Assembly (NCBI RefSeq): GCF_036492835.1
Contig: NZ_AP025315.1
Span: 1 to 64,000, forward strand
DNA: 64,000 bases
DNA from: Fulvitalea axinellae
Lineage (GTDB): Bacteria > Bacteroidota > Bacteroidia > Cytophagales > Cyclobacteriaceae
Direction: 5' to 3'
Shown here: piece after piece, positions 8,793-18,052 of the stretch
How the letters are laid out: the number at the start of each line of letters is the position of its first letter
Numbering within the stretch: position 1 is the stretch's first letter
The notes under the pieces: generated by a model
Database searches by the model: none
What the model saw: the letters and a program-made list of their open reading frames with translations, nothing else
What the model was told of the DNA's origin: nothing
Position numbers and translations under genes: made by a program

Positions 8793-11700
8793 TTAATCAC
8801 AGTTTACAGAGAAAGTTTGATGATCGCCCTTAAACCAGAACACATAATCGCCTGTCTTGGCGTTAGCGCCGTCGGCGACGGTTTGGTTAGCGACCTTGAT
8901 ACAGGTTAGGCTCGGGATTTGGTCTGAATATAGAATTTCAAGCTTCAAGTTTTTTGAAAGATCAAGTTCACTCAACTGATTTCTATCGAGCGCCAAACTT
9001 GTTAAGTTCAGATTTTGAGATACATCCACCTGCGTTAATTTGTTGTTACTAAGACTGAGACTAAGCAGGGCTGTATTTTTGCTCGGATCGATAGCCGTCA
9101 CTTGGTTATGGCTAAGATCAAGTAATATGAGATTCGAATTTGATGAAAGATCAATCGTTTGTATTGAATTACCATAAATGTTCAGCCTTTTCAAGTTTGT
9201 AAAAGCCTGGATACCTGTCATGTCTTGGATCTCTTTATATTGCATCGTCAGTTTGGTTACTGCTTTAGCTGTTGCCGTCAGTATTCGTCCATCCTTTACA
9301 TCATCATGCCCCAGATCGATCAATGCCTGTTCAAAATTAGCGTCTGGAATGGCGGTGTAGTCAGCTGGATTCGGCGCGGAGCAGTCTACGGAAAAAGTTT
9401 GGTTGCTGCTTTTGTACCATTTATCATGAGGGAACTGTCCGGCATTAGCCTTGCTGGCGACGAATTGATTGGCAACCTTGATGCAAGACAGAGACTCATT
9501 AGCTTGGACGTTGACCTCGGAAAGAAATTGGTTATTTGAAACATCAAGTTCACTCAATTGATTATTCGTGACTAACAAATGTGTTAATTTTGAGACTTGG
9601 GATACATCCACCTCCGTCAACTGGTTATTAGGGAGATTGACATGGGTCAGGGTCGTGCTTTGAGGTAAGTCGATAGCCTTTAGTGGGCTATTCAAAACAT
9701 GAACTGCTTTGAGTTTCAAGTTCGATGTAAGGTCAAGTGATTGAATTGGGTTCTCTGTAAGTTGCAAAGTGTTCAACTTTGTAAAAGCCTGAATACCCGT
9801 CATGTCTTTGATCTCTTTTCTGATCAATACCATGCTAGTTACTTCATTAGCACTAGCTGTCAAAATATATCCGTCCTTCACGTCATCACTCCCCAATTCG
9901 ATCAAAGCCTGTTCGAAATTGGCATCTGGAATGGCGGTGTATAGAGATGGATCCGGCGCGTTGCAGTCCACAGAGAAACGCTGTGAGTCATCTTTGGTCC
10001 AATTTGTATATTGCCCCGTCTTTGCATTTGCCCCATCTGCAATTTCCTTAGTTGCGACTTTTACACAGGTTAATGACTCATTTTCAGCCACATGAACAAA
10101 AGTAAGCTTCGGATTATTAGAAATGTCAAGCTCTGTCAATTTGTTTCTCCCAACGGCAATAAAAGTCAATGCTGTATTATTCGAAAGGTCAATCGCTGAC
10201 AGCTGATTGCCATAAAAATTGGCTGAAGTAAGCGCCGTATTCTTACTAAGATCAATGGATTGGATTTGATTGATGCTAAGATCCAAACGCTCAAGTTTAG
10301 TGAGCATGGATACTTCTATCGTTGACAATTGATTGTTATCTACTTTAAGAGTCTTTAAGTTCAAGTTATGAGACAAATCGACTTGACTGATAGAATTGTG
10401 TGATGCGATTAGACTAGTTAGTGCCTTAAATGCATGAATTCCACTAAGACTCGTGATCTCTTTTCTGAACAGGTTCAGTTCTGTCACTTTCTCTGCTGTA
10501 CTCGTCAGGACTCTCCCATCTTTCACGTCGTCATGCCCCAGTTCGATCAAGGCCAACTCGAAGTTTTCGTCTGAAATAGCTGTGAAAAGAGACGGGTCCG
10601 GTGCGTTGCAGTCATGAGAGAATTTTTGGCTTTCGTCTTTCTTCCATCCCGAATACGCTCCCGTTCCTCCGTTGGCTTCGTTTACGTTCACGTCTCCGTT
10701 TACTTTCACGCAGGTAAGCGGGTTGTTGGTCACGTTAAGCGCCGAGATTTTCGACAATTTCGAAAGGTCAAGCTCTTCCAACTTGTTATCTTGGATAAAA
10801 AGCCCCTTCAACTCCACATTCTTCGACAAGTCGATTGATTGGAGTTTGTTCGACCAGATTGCAAGATCAGTCAAAGCCAGATTCTTCGACAAATCTAATG
10901 TAGTGAGATTGTTCATTCCCACATGAAGGCCTGTCAAGGCTGTATTTTGACTCAAGTTGAGGCTCTGAAAATCGCAATCAATCAATTCAAGCGATTTAAG
11001 CTTCACATTCTTTGAAAGATCAAGCGTTTGCAAAGCTGTACTTCCGGCTTGAAGTTCTTCCAAAAGTGTATTTTTACTCAAGTCCAATTCGGTGATTTGG
11101 CTTCCTACGCATACCAAAGTCTTCAAGCCTACAAATGCCTGAATTCCTGCTAAACTTTTTACGGCTTTTGGAATCGAGAGCTTATCGACTTCCGCAACGT
11201 TGGCGGTGAGTACGCGTCCGTCCTTTGTGTCGTCATGGCCCAAATCGATAAGAAGCTTTTCGAAGTTTTCGTCCGGGATGGCGGTGAAAAGAGACGGGTC
11301 CGGTGCGTCGCAGTCTGTAGAGAAACGTTGACGGGCATCTTTTTTCCAATTGCTATTTATGGTATGACTTGAGGCAATACCAATACAATGCAGGTCCGGG
11401 TTTCCGTTCACGAATACTTGCGTCAATTTCGTGTTAGCGGAAAGATCCAGCTCTGTCAGTTTATTATTGTTTACTTGAAGGCTCTGCAGATTCGTATTGG
11501 CCGAAAGATCCAAAGACTCAAGCTTACCATTGTAGATCCAAACGTTAATCAATTCTGGATTCTTACTCAAATCAACACTTGTCAAATCTGTACGGGCGCC
11601 CATGAATCGGCGGAGCTTCGTGTTTTTGCTCACGTCGATTTGAGCGATAGAGTTTCCGATAATCCACAAATCTTCCAAAGCGGTCAATGCCGAAACGTCG

Positions 11701-14234
11701 AGGCTCGTAAGCGAAGCGTTCGAAACGTTCAGCACACGCAATTTCGTGTTTGCACCTATTTTGATACTCGTCAACGGAGTGCTTTGGAGGTTGATATCTT
11801 CGAGCTGCGTATTTGCCGAAAGGTCAATAGTCGTCGCGCGGTTTCTGCTTCCCCCGAAGCGTACCAGCCCCTTGAAGCCTTCAATACCGGTGAAGTCGGA
11901 AATATTCAATTCAGTAAGGTTCAGCTCTTCCTTATCCTCAATATTTGAGGTTAACACGCGGTTGTCGGCGATATCGTCCCAGCCCAGATCGATCAAGGCC
12001 TTTTCGAAACTATCGTCCGGAATAGCTGTGAAAAGAGAAGGGTCCGGTGCGTCGCAGTCGTGGGAGAATTTTTGACTTTCGTCTTTTTTCCATTTCGAAT
12101 ACGCTCCCGTTCCTCCGTTGGCTTCGTTTACGTTCACGTCTCCGTGTACCTGCACGCAGGTAAGCGGGTTTTTGGTCACGTCAACTGCCGTGATTTTCGG
12201 CAATTTCGAAAGGTCAAGCTGTTCCAACTTGTTGTCCGAGATAAGAACCGCCTTCAACTCCACATTCTTCGACAAGTCGATTGATTGGATCTTAGTCGAC
12301 ACGATTGTAATATCAGTCAAAGCCGGATTATTCGACAAATCCAATGAAGTGAGGTCGTTCATTCCCACCGCAAGACCGGTCAAGGCCGTATTCTTACTCA
12401 GATCGAGACTCTTCAGGTTATTTTCTAACAACTCAAGTGATTTGAGCTTAACGTTCGTTGAAAGGTCAAGCGTTTGCAAAGCTGTGCTTCCGGCTTGGAG
12501 CTCTTCCAAGAGCGTATTTTTGCTCAAATCCAATTCGGTGATCTGAGTGCTAACGCATATCAAAGTCTTCAAGCCTACAAATGCCTGAATTCCATCCAAA
12601 CTTTTTACGGCTTTCGGAATCGAGAGCTTATCGACTTCCGCAACGTTGGCGGTGAGTACGCGTCCGTCCTTTGTGTCGTCATGGCCCAAATCGATAAGAA
12701 GCTTTTCGAAGTTTTCGTCAGGGATGGCGGTGAAAAGAGACGGGTCCGGGGCGTCGCAGTCATGGGAGAACTTTTGGCTTTCGTCTTTTTTCCATTCCGA
12801 ATACGCGCCTGTTCCTCCGTTGGCTTCGTTTACGTTCACGTCTCCGTGTACCTGCACGCAGCTAAGCGGGTTTTTGGTCACGTTAACTGCCGTGAGTTTC
12901 GGCAATTTCGAAAGGTCGAGCTGTTCCAACTTGTTGTCCGAGATAAGAACCGTCTTCAACTCCACATTCTTTGACAAGTCGATTGACTGGATCTTAGTCG
13001 ACACGATTGTAATATCAGTCAAGGCCGGATTATTCGACAAATCCAATGAAGTGAGGTCGTTCATTCCCACCGCAAGACCGGTCAAGGCCGTATTCTTACT
13101 CAGATCGAGACTCTTTAGGTTATTTTCTAACAACTCAAGTGATTTGAGCTTCACGTTCGTTGAAAGGTCAAGCGTTTGCAAAGCTGTGCTTCCGGCTTGG
13201 AGCTCTTCCAAGAGCGTATTTTTGCTCAAATCCAATTCGGTGATCTGAGTGCTAACGCATACCAAAGTCTTCAACCCTGTGAAAGCCTGTATCCCTTGTA
13301 AGCTTTTAACGTTTTGTGGAATGTTGAGCTCGTCGACTTCTGCTACGTTGGCGGTGAATATTTTTCCGTCTTTGGCTTTGTCCAGTTTCAAGTCGATCAG
13401 AAGCTGTTCGAAATTTTCATCAGGAATGGCGGTGAACGCTGTAGAACAGTCATCGGAAAAGACTTGTTTTTCGTCTCTCTTCCAATTAGAATATTTGCCA
13501 GTCCCATCATTAGCGGCCTTCGCTGCTTCAGCGTCTGAAACGCCAATACAGTCTAGGTCGGTATTGCCGCGTACATCCAGTTGGCTAAGTGCGGTATTGG
13601 CTGAGAGGTCAAGTGCGAGTAATTTGTTCTCGTTTACGTTCAGTCCTTTTAACGCGACATTTTTACTCAGCTCAAGTGCCGTGATCTTGTTTTTGGAAAT
13701 ATCGAGATCAGTCAGCTTGTTGTTTGCCGTAAGGCTGATGGCCGTGAGTTCATTGTCGGTGGCATTTAGACTCAACAAGGCCGTGTTCTTGCTCAAGTCT
13801 AAGTTTTTAAAGGAGTTGCCGCCCAAGTTGAGGCGCTCCAAAGACAGTGATTTCGTAAGGTTTATTTCGGTCAGGTCGTTGTCCGAAAGGTCAAGGTTCT
13901 TTAGCGCTGTATTTTTTGAAAGGTCTGTGGCGGTAAGCGCATTACCCGACACGTCGAGATTTTTTAAGGCCGTAAATCCCGCTATACCTGTGAGTTTGGC
14001 GATATTCTGATCTTTCAGAATTAAAGATTCGATCTTCTCGGCTTTCGACTTTAGAATCTTTCCGTCTAGAGCATCATCATGCTTTAGTCTAATAAGGGCT
14101 TGCTCAAATTTCTGATCATCAATCGCGATAAACTCCAACTCCGATACGGGGTCGTCTTTCTTATCGCTACAGGAGCCGACGATCATTCCGGCAAAAACCG
14201 AAGCCATTAATAAAGTGCGAAAACGAGTTCTCAT
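8793..14234 (-). CDS. Giant LRR surface lipoprotein, eight modules (1813 aa)
   Basis: The largest of the three LRR lipoproteins. The signal peptide ends in lipobox VGSC followed by SDKKDD. Eight modules begin near residues 34, 266, 500, 734, 981, 1215, 1430 and 1625. Each has an IPDxNFEQALIDLG-type helix, a D-D-x-x-D-G loop, four to eight LRR units (SLDLSKNTAL and similar) and a closing LxCxxV...DC pair. Modules 2 and 3 are near-identical at DNA level with a 702-base offset, and module 5 is a more diverged copy. This points to recent internal amplification. It is separated from the regulator genes at 14684 by a 449-base divergent region holding the shared dyad. Function probably adhesive or binding; no catalytic domain seen. 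Confidence 0.85.
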   Translation of the reverse strand: MRTRFRTLLMASVFAGMIVGSCSDKKDDPVSELEFIAIDDQKFEQALIRLKHDDALDGKILKSKAEKIESLILKDQNIAKLTGIAGFTALKNLDVSGNALTATDLSKNTALKNLDLSDNDLTEINLTKSLSLERLNLGGNSFKNLDLSKNTALLSLNATDNELTAISLTANNKLTDLDISKNKITALELSKNVALKGLNVNENKLLALDLSANTALSQLDVRGNTDLDCIGVSDAEAAKAANDGTGKYSNWKRDEKQVFSDDCSTAFTAIPDENFEQLLIDLKLDKAKDGKIFTANVAEVDELNIPQNVKSLQGIQAFTGLKTLVCVSTQITELDLSKNTLLEELQAGSTALQTLDLSTNVKLKSLELLENNLKSLDLSKNTALTGLAVGMNDLTSLDLSNNPALTDITIVSTKIQSIDLSKNVELKTVLISDNKLEQLDLSKLPKLTAVNVTKNPLSCVQVHGDVNVNEANGGTGAYSEWKKDESQKFSHDCDAPDPSLFTAIPDENFEKLLIDLGHDDTKDGRVLTANVAEVDKLSIPKAVKSLDGIQAFVGLKTLICVSTQITELDLSKNTLLEELQAGSTALQTLDLSTNVKLKSLELLENNLKSLDLSKNTALTGLAVGMNDLTSLDLSNNPALTDITIVSTKIQSIDLSKNVELKAVLISDNKLEQLDLSKLPKITAVDVTKNPLTCVQVHGDVNVNEANGGTGAYSKWKKDESQKFSHDCDAPDPSLFTAIPDDSFEKALIDLGWDDIADNRVLTSNIEDKEELNLTELNISDFTGIEGFKGLVRFGGSRNRATTIDLSANTQLEDINLQSTPLTSIKIGANTKLRVLNVSNASLTSLDVSALTALEDLWIIGNSIAQIDVSKNTKLRRFMGARTDLTSVDLSKNPELINVWIYNGKLESLDLSANTNLQSLQVNNNKLTELDLSANTKLTQVFVNGNPDLHCIGIASSHTINSNWKKDARQRFSTDCDAPDPSLFTAIPDENFEKLLIDLGHDDTKDGRVLTANVAEVDKLSIPKAVKSLAGIQAFVGLKTLVCVGSQITELDLSKNTLLEELQAGSTALQTLDLSKNVKLKSLELIDCDFQSLNLSQNTALTGLHVGMNNLTTLDLSKNLALTDLAIWSNKLQSIDLSKNVELKGLFIQDNKLEELDLSKLSKISALNVTNNPLTCVKVNGDVNVNEANGGTGAYSGWKKDESQKFSHDCNAPDPSLFTAISDENFELALIELGHDDVKDGRVLTSTAEKVTELNLFRKEITSLSGIHAFKALTSLIASHNSISQVDLSHNLNLKTLKVDNNQLSTIEVSMLTKLERLDLSINQIQSIDLSKNTALTSANFYGNQLSAIDLSNNTALTFIAVGRNKLTELDISNNPKLTFVHVAENESLTCVKVATKEIADGANAKTGQYTNWTKDDSQRFSVDCNAPDPSLYTAIPDANFEQALIELGSDDVKDGYILTASANEVTSMVLIRKEIKDMTGIQAFTKLNTLQLTENPIQSLDLTSNLKLKAVHVLNSPLKAIDLPQSTTLTHVNLPNNQLTEVDVSQVSKLTHLLVTNNQLSELDVSNNQFLSEVNVQANESLSCIKVANQFVASKANAGQFPHDKWYKSSNQTFSVDCSAPNPADYTAIPDANFEQALIDLGHDDVKDGRILTATAKAVTKLTMQYKEIQDMTGIQAFTNLKRLNIYGNSIQTIDLSSNSNLILLDLSHNQVTAIDPSKNTALLSLSLSNNKLTQVDVSQNLNLTSLALDRNQLSELDLSKNLKLEILYSDQIPSLTCIKVANQTVADGANAKTGDYVFWFKGDHQTFSVNCD
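12020..13440 (-). repeat. Internal 702-base direct repeats in LRR gene
   Basis: Within the 1813-aa gene, about 0.7 kb at 12020-12735 and at 12725-13440 align at an offset of 702 bases (for example GCTGTGCTTCCGGCTTGGAG at 12481 and 13183). A third, more diverged copy lies about 1.45 kb to the left (near 11035). The unit equals one 234-codon module. Confidence 0.75.
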
Positions 14235-14328
14235 AGGTAATTATTAGTTATGTGATTTACGCATTTTATAAGACGGGTAAACGCCCTATAAAATGTATAC
14301 ACAAAATTACCCCAGAACCCAACACGGA

Positions 14329-14349
14329 TAAATTACCCCTTTCGGGTAT
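14329..14349 (-). promoter_or_regulatory. Shared 21-bp dyad in divergent region
   Basis: Minus-strand form ATACCCGAAAG then GGGTAATTTA, 95-115 bases upstream of the 1813-aa gene and 335 bases before the LuxR-type regulator on the other strand. The right arm with its A-tract (AAATTACCCC on plus) recurs at 14304-14313, 26 bases away, so a second half-site is possible. The 14235-14683 region holds no gene. Confidence 0.6.
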
Positions 14350-14683
14350 TTTTTAGTCGAGAATCGACTCCTTAGGTTAGGTCATTCATTAAAAGCAAGA
14401 AGTGGAAAAGATATGTTTTTTCACCTATATATACAGGTTGTAATCACAAGACCTTACGCAATAATATAACCTTTGAAAGAAAAATAACTGAATGAGGTTT
14501 TGTGCTGATTTAATATCATATTCTTATATTTGAAATTCTCTTAATATGATAACAGGCTACTAATGCCTCCCTTGCGCCTTCAATCTTTTTTTATTATGCT
14601 AAAAGTGCGGGTTGGTCATTCGAAGTAGTATCAATTGTTGGCGAAGGCGGAGTTCGTTTACAGTTATATCGGAGGCACTTTAT

Positions 14684-15352
14684 ATGAAAAACATCAGTTT
14701 ATATAACATAAGTAAACAGATCATCAAAGAAGGGAAGAGCATTCAGGAAATCGGAGCGTACTTGCCTTGTTCATTGCACCTGAATAATCTGAACAATTTT
14801 GCCATTGTCGATTTTGACGAAAGCCTTCCGAAAAATCTTGGTATGAGTGACCGTGAAGTTTTGGACAGCACTTCAGACTTGATGACGAAGACTGTAGAGC
14901 CCGGTGATTTGGCTTACGCTGTACATGAGATGGAACATTATTTACGGAATGCGGATAGCCAACGGAACTTTGAGTTTGTTCAACGCGTTCATTTTCCTAT
15001 TACGGATTTCAAAGAAACGTATTTCACTTCTGGAATGCTTTTGCGTGACCAGTTACTCTGTGTAAGTATCCCTATCGGGTCATTAGAAATTTTCAATAAG
15101 GACATCAACAATATTTTTGAGGAAACTCAGTTCCTAAGAAATAACACTAAACGCTTTTCGAGCCTTTCCGCAAAAGAAATTCAAATAGGCGAATTGATGG
15201 CGCAAGGACGGACGACAGAAGAAGTTATGCTGAAAATGGGCATCACGAAAAATACGTTCAAGAAACACCGGACAAACATTTACAGAAAAATTGGCGTAAA
15301 GAATTATTTTGAGTTCTATCGGTTCGCCAAAGCATTTGATATGGATATATGA
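14684..15352 (+). CDS. LuxR-type transcription regulator
   Basis: About 222 aa. I chose the ATG at 14684 because GGAGG lies 9 bases upstream; the reading frame is open to 14612 but the extra residues look non-coding. The N-terminal ~145 residues form a PAS-like or novel sensing domain (YAVHEMEHYLRNAD...). The C-terminal ~60 residues are a LuxR/GerE helix-turn-helix: FSSLSAKEIQIGELMAQGRT, TEEVMLKMGITKNTFKKHR, NIYRKIGVKN. No receiver aspartate pattern. The stop overlaps the next gene by four bases (ATGA), so the two are translationally coupled. It is divergent from the LRR island and is the obvious candidate for its regulator, an inference from position. Confidence 0.8.
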   Translation: MKNISLYNISKQIIKEGKSIQEIGAYLPCSLHLNNLNNFAIVDFDESLPKNLGMSDREVLDSTSDLMTKTVEPGDLAYAVHEMEHYLRNADSQRNFEFVQRVHFPITDFKETYFTSGMLLRDQLLCVSIPIGSLEIFNKDINNIFEETQFLRNNTKRFSSLSAKEIQIGELMAQGRTTEEVMLKMGITKNTFKKHRTNIYRKIGVKNYFEFYRFAKAFDMDI

Positions 15353-16035
15353 GTAATGAAGCCCTAAAAGCGGAAATCCAAGAGCGCTTAGCCGATAAAA
15401 TGTCGGGAGAATCCATCTTTAGCAATGAAGAGCCTCTCGGTTTTTACCATGTGAATAGACAGGAAGACGCTTCGATTGTTTTCTTGGACGAGGAGGGTTG
15501 CAAACTCTACGGAAAAAGCCTTGAAGAGATAAAAGCGTTGGGTACTGGATTTTTATTAGAATGTATGCATCCCAACGATGTTGAACGCTGTATTCAAACC
15601 CTTAATGAATTCCGTGAACGTGATAATGAAAAAGAGATCCTTAGTTACTTTCAAAGAATTCGAACAGTAAGTTCTGATCATTACGAGCTGTACTTGACAA
15701 GTGTTCGTCTAAACAAAAAAGATAATACTTATTGCTGTATCACCTGCCCGATGCTCAGGGTATTGACTATCAAGAATCAAATAATTAAAAGTCTTGATAC
15801 GTATGAATATATCAAATCGCATATGAAAATCTTCAAGATGCTTTCAAAAAGAGAGGTTGAGATTTTGAGCTGGGTATGTACGGGTATGAGCGCTTTGGAA
15901 ATCGCTGAATGCCTTCACCTTTCACATCATACCGTAGAGAAACACAAGAAGAATATATTTGGCAAAACTGGATTTTCCAACAATAAAGAGTTGATGGAGT
16001 TTGCGTTGAATTTCAACCTTCTTGGTTTTGATTAA
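15349..16035 (+). CDS. PAS-LuxR-type transcription regulator
   Basis: 228 aa. Residues ~25-135 look like a PAS fold (GFYHVNRQEDASIVFLDEEG, then YGKSLEEIKALG and MHPNDVERC, as in PAS domains). Residues ~165-225 are a LuxR/GerE DNA-binding domain (LSKREVEILSWVCTGMSALE, then HLSHHTVEKHKKNIFGKTG). It begins within the stop of the previous gene. The pair share the same C-terminal organisation, so heteromeric or sequential action on the LRR promoters is conceivable but unproven. Confidence 0.8.
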   Translation: MSNEALKAEIQERLADKMSGESIFSNEEPLGFYHVNRQEDASIVFLDEEGCKLYGKSLEEIKALGTGFLLECMHPNDVERCIQTLNEFRERDNEKEILSYFQRIRTVSSDHYELYLTSVRLNKKDNTYCCITCPMLRVLTIKNQIIKSLDTYEYIKSHMKIFKMLSKREVEILSWVCTGMSALEIAECLHLSHHTVEKHKKNIFGKTGFSNNKELMEFALNFNLLGFD

Positions 16036-16092
16036 TGAATTATTTTTAGATTCAAGACTTTTTTGCCTTAACAAATTTAGCGTAACACTTAT

Positions 16093-16275
16093 GAGGCTGA
16101 GAGTTATATCCTGAATGCGGACGTTCAACGTCATATGGGATTTTTTCAACGGGATTCCAATCACGGGCTTTAGGGAGGAGACATCAGACGTTTTTCAAGC
16201 CTTTCGTAAAAAGAAATTCTTGTGGACGAACTAATCTTCTCTGCCCGTTTCTTCCAGCCGCTTAGGTTTTTGTAA
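16093..16275 (+). pseudogene. Decayed LuxR-type regulator remnant
   Basis: Frame-1 translation from 16093 gives EAESYILNADVQRHMGFFQR, a stop, then IRRFSSLS-stop-KEILVDELIF. These match two separate parts of the regulator at 14684: EMEHYLRNADSQRNFEFVQR and KRFSSLSAKEIQIGELMA. The stretch between the two parts has been deleted, and two in-frame stops are present. The rest of 16036-16507 shows no open frame. This looks like a former third regulator copy. Confidence 0.65.
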
Positions 16276-16507
16276 TAAAGATGACAAATATGGGAGATGT
16301 TGCGTTTTAACAAGATTTTCCGGGGGCATTCGTTTTGAGAGTATAGATCTAATGTTTTCATTATTAACTGATAAAAGGAATAGTGTAATGGTTGTTTTGG
16401 TTTTTAATTGTATTTTTCAATTGTAATCATGTCATTGTTTTTAGAGAAACCCAAGTGACCTAACCCCCTCCTTATAAAAGGCACTTACAGAGACACATAA
16501 AACCAGA

Positions 16508-17074
16508 ATGGAAAAGAAAATCGCTTTATTGGTAATTGATATGCAGAAAGGCTCATTTACGCCTAAAACGCCGAGATACGATACGGATGGTGTTGTTAGC
16601 CGAATAAATGAGTTAGCCAAGGTGTTTCGGGAGTTAGGCTATCCGGTGGTTTATATTCAACACGATGGAACTGGTACGGGCGAATTTGAGAAGAACACAA
16701 TTGATTGGGAGAATCTTGATGAGCTGGAAATAAAGCCCAATGATATCAGAATCGATAAGTATGCGAATGATGTTTTTTATAAATCAAGCCTACAAACCGA
16801 ATTATCTGAATTGAATATAAGCGAACTGTTTATCACGGGGTGCGCCACGGATTTTTGCGTGGAATCAACAGTACAGTCCGCACTTACCAGGGAGTATAAT
16901 ATAACCCTGATAGCCGATGGACATACTACAGGGGAGAGACCTAATCTGACTGCCAAGCAAGTGATTGACCATTATAATTGGGTTTGGCAGAATATGATTC
17001 CTACTAAAGGGCGGATAAAAGTGGAAAAGGCGGAAAAGGTTATTGACTCTTATAAGAAATTAGCAAGCTCTTAG
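16508..17074 (+). CDS. Isochorismatase-family cysteine hydrolase
   Basis: 188 aa, full length for the family. The family catalytic triad is visible: Asp11 (ALLVIDMQ), Lys84 (RIDKYANDVF) and Cys117 (GCATDFCVES), with the cis-peptide-type GCATD loop just before. Members hydrolyse isochorismate, nicotinamide, N-carbamoyl amides or similar; the sequence alone does not settle the substrate. It is a single gene, preceded by 470 bases of non-coding DNA and followed 67 bases later by the esterase gene. Cytoplasmic; no signal peptide. Confidence 0.85.
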   Translation: MEKKIALLVIDMQKGSFTPKTPRYDTDGVVSRINELAKVFRELGYPVVYIQHDGTGTGEFEKNTIDWENLDELEIKPNDIRIDKYANDVFYKSSLQTELSELNISELFITGCATDFCVESTVQSALTREYNITLIADGHTTGERPNLTAKQVIDHYNWVWQNMIPTKGRIKVEKAEKVIDSYKKLASS

Positions 17075-17141
17075 TCAGCGCCACCTATTACAAAATTTCA
17101 GACTAAGTTATAAGGTGTGGGTGTTTTAAAATCAAAGCATT

Positions 17142-18011
17142 ATGAAATCAAAAAAACGTTTTCCAGTAAAACAAGCTAAGTCGGCTGGCTTATTATTGTT
17201 GGTTTTTATCGCTTTCATGAGCTGTTCTCCAAAAGAGAAAACAATTGATAGTAAACCTTTAAATCTTAGTTTTTCTCAATACTCCGAGTTTGTCAAAGAC
17301 ACGTTTTATATTGATGTCCAATTACCGAAGACTTATTTTGAAGATTCAAGCAAAGCTTTTTCAGCGGTTTATCTTTTAGATGGTAATTTTTATACTCCAA
17401 TAGTCGCCCCCATACAGCATCAGTATGAGGAAACAGGACTACTTGATCCAAAAATTTTAATAAGTATAAGTTATAAAGATTTCAAATCAATGGATTCTTT
17501 GAGGGTTAGAGACTATCTCTATCCAAAATCTATAGCTTCGGATGGAATGGAGGCGCCAGGTGGCGGACAGAACTTTAAAAGTTACATTACTAATGAGTTA
17601 ATACCCATGATAGATGCTGAATTCCGAACTGGAAAGCATGATAGAACGTTAGTGGGGCATTCCTTCGGAGGTTATTTTGTTCTGTACGCCTTACACGACC
17701 AGTTGGAAAATAATGAAACCCATTTTAAGTCTTTTATCTCCGCTAGTCCTACTTTGTGGTACAATGACTTCTATTTAAATCGTTTACCTGAAGCGCTTCG
17801 TAAAAGGAATAAAAACCTAAACCTGTTTTTAACTGTAGGAGGCGATGAGCACCCTGAATGGTCTGTCAAGCCTGTAATCGATTTTTCCAACCAGATTAAA
17901 GAACAGGAGATAAAAGAGTTTAAATTCATAAACAGAGTTTATAATAACCTGGGCCATATGGACACAGGGCTGATATCATATATTAAAGGCTTACAAGAGT
18001 TGAAAAAATAA
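17142..18011 (+). CDS. Esterase-like alpha/beta hydrolase lipoprotein
   Basis: 289 aa, member of the putative esterase (esterase D / enterochelin esterase-like) group. Residues 1-28 are a lipoprotein signal with lipobox AFMSC. The nucleophile elbow is GHSFG (Ser174); His272 in NLGHMDT is the likely catalytic histidine, with an acid near Asp235/Glu236. Typical relatives hydrolyse ester bonds of siderophores, sugars or S-formylglutathione; a periplasmic or surface location makes siderophore or polysaccharide esters more likely than the last. Substrate not determinable. Confidence 0.8.
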   Translation: MKSKKRFPVKQAKSAGLLLLVFIAFMSCSPKEKTIDSKPLNLSFSQYSEFVKDTFYIDVQLPKTYFEDSSKAFSAVYLLDGNFYTPIVAPIQHQYEETGLLDPKILISISYKDFKSMDSLRVRDYLYPKSIASDGMEAPGGGQNFKSYITNELIPMIDAEFRTGKHDRTLVGHSFGGYFVLYALHDQLENNETHFKSFISASPTLWYNDFYLNRLPEALRKRNKNLNLFLTVGGDEHPEWSVKPVIDFSNQIKEQEIKEFKFINRVYNNLGHMDTGLISYIKGLQELKK

Positions 18012-18052
18012 GATCTGAAATTATCCGTAAAGTAGAGTTTGTGATGACAAAA

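Larger units (their letters stand above)
4588..8805 (-). repeat. Tandem duplication, right copy
   Basis: Right copy of the duplicated segment, from the 190-base 3' flank (4588-4777) to the C-terminal codons of the 1813-aa LRR gene (8793-8805). That gene is intact here, so this copy holds the original junction and the left copy carries only a relic of it. The coding parts are near-identical over the first ~460 codons and then become a mosaic of similar and divergent modules. Confidence 0.85.

Noticed and set aside
13249-14010. Plus-strand frame of 253 codons inside the 1813-aa LRR gene
   Set aside because: It is antisense to strongly conserved LRR modules; the frame is open because of the repeat composition (many TTC/AAG codons) and has no ribosome binding site.
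14612-14683. Longer N-terminus for the first LuxR-type regulator
   Set aside because: The added residues (MVIRSSINCWRRR...) look non-coding, while the ATG at 14684 has a good GGAGG upstream.
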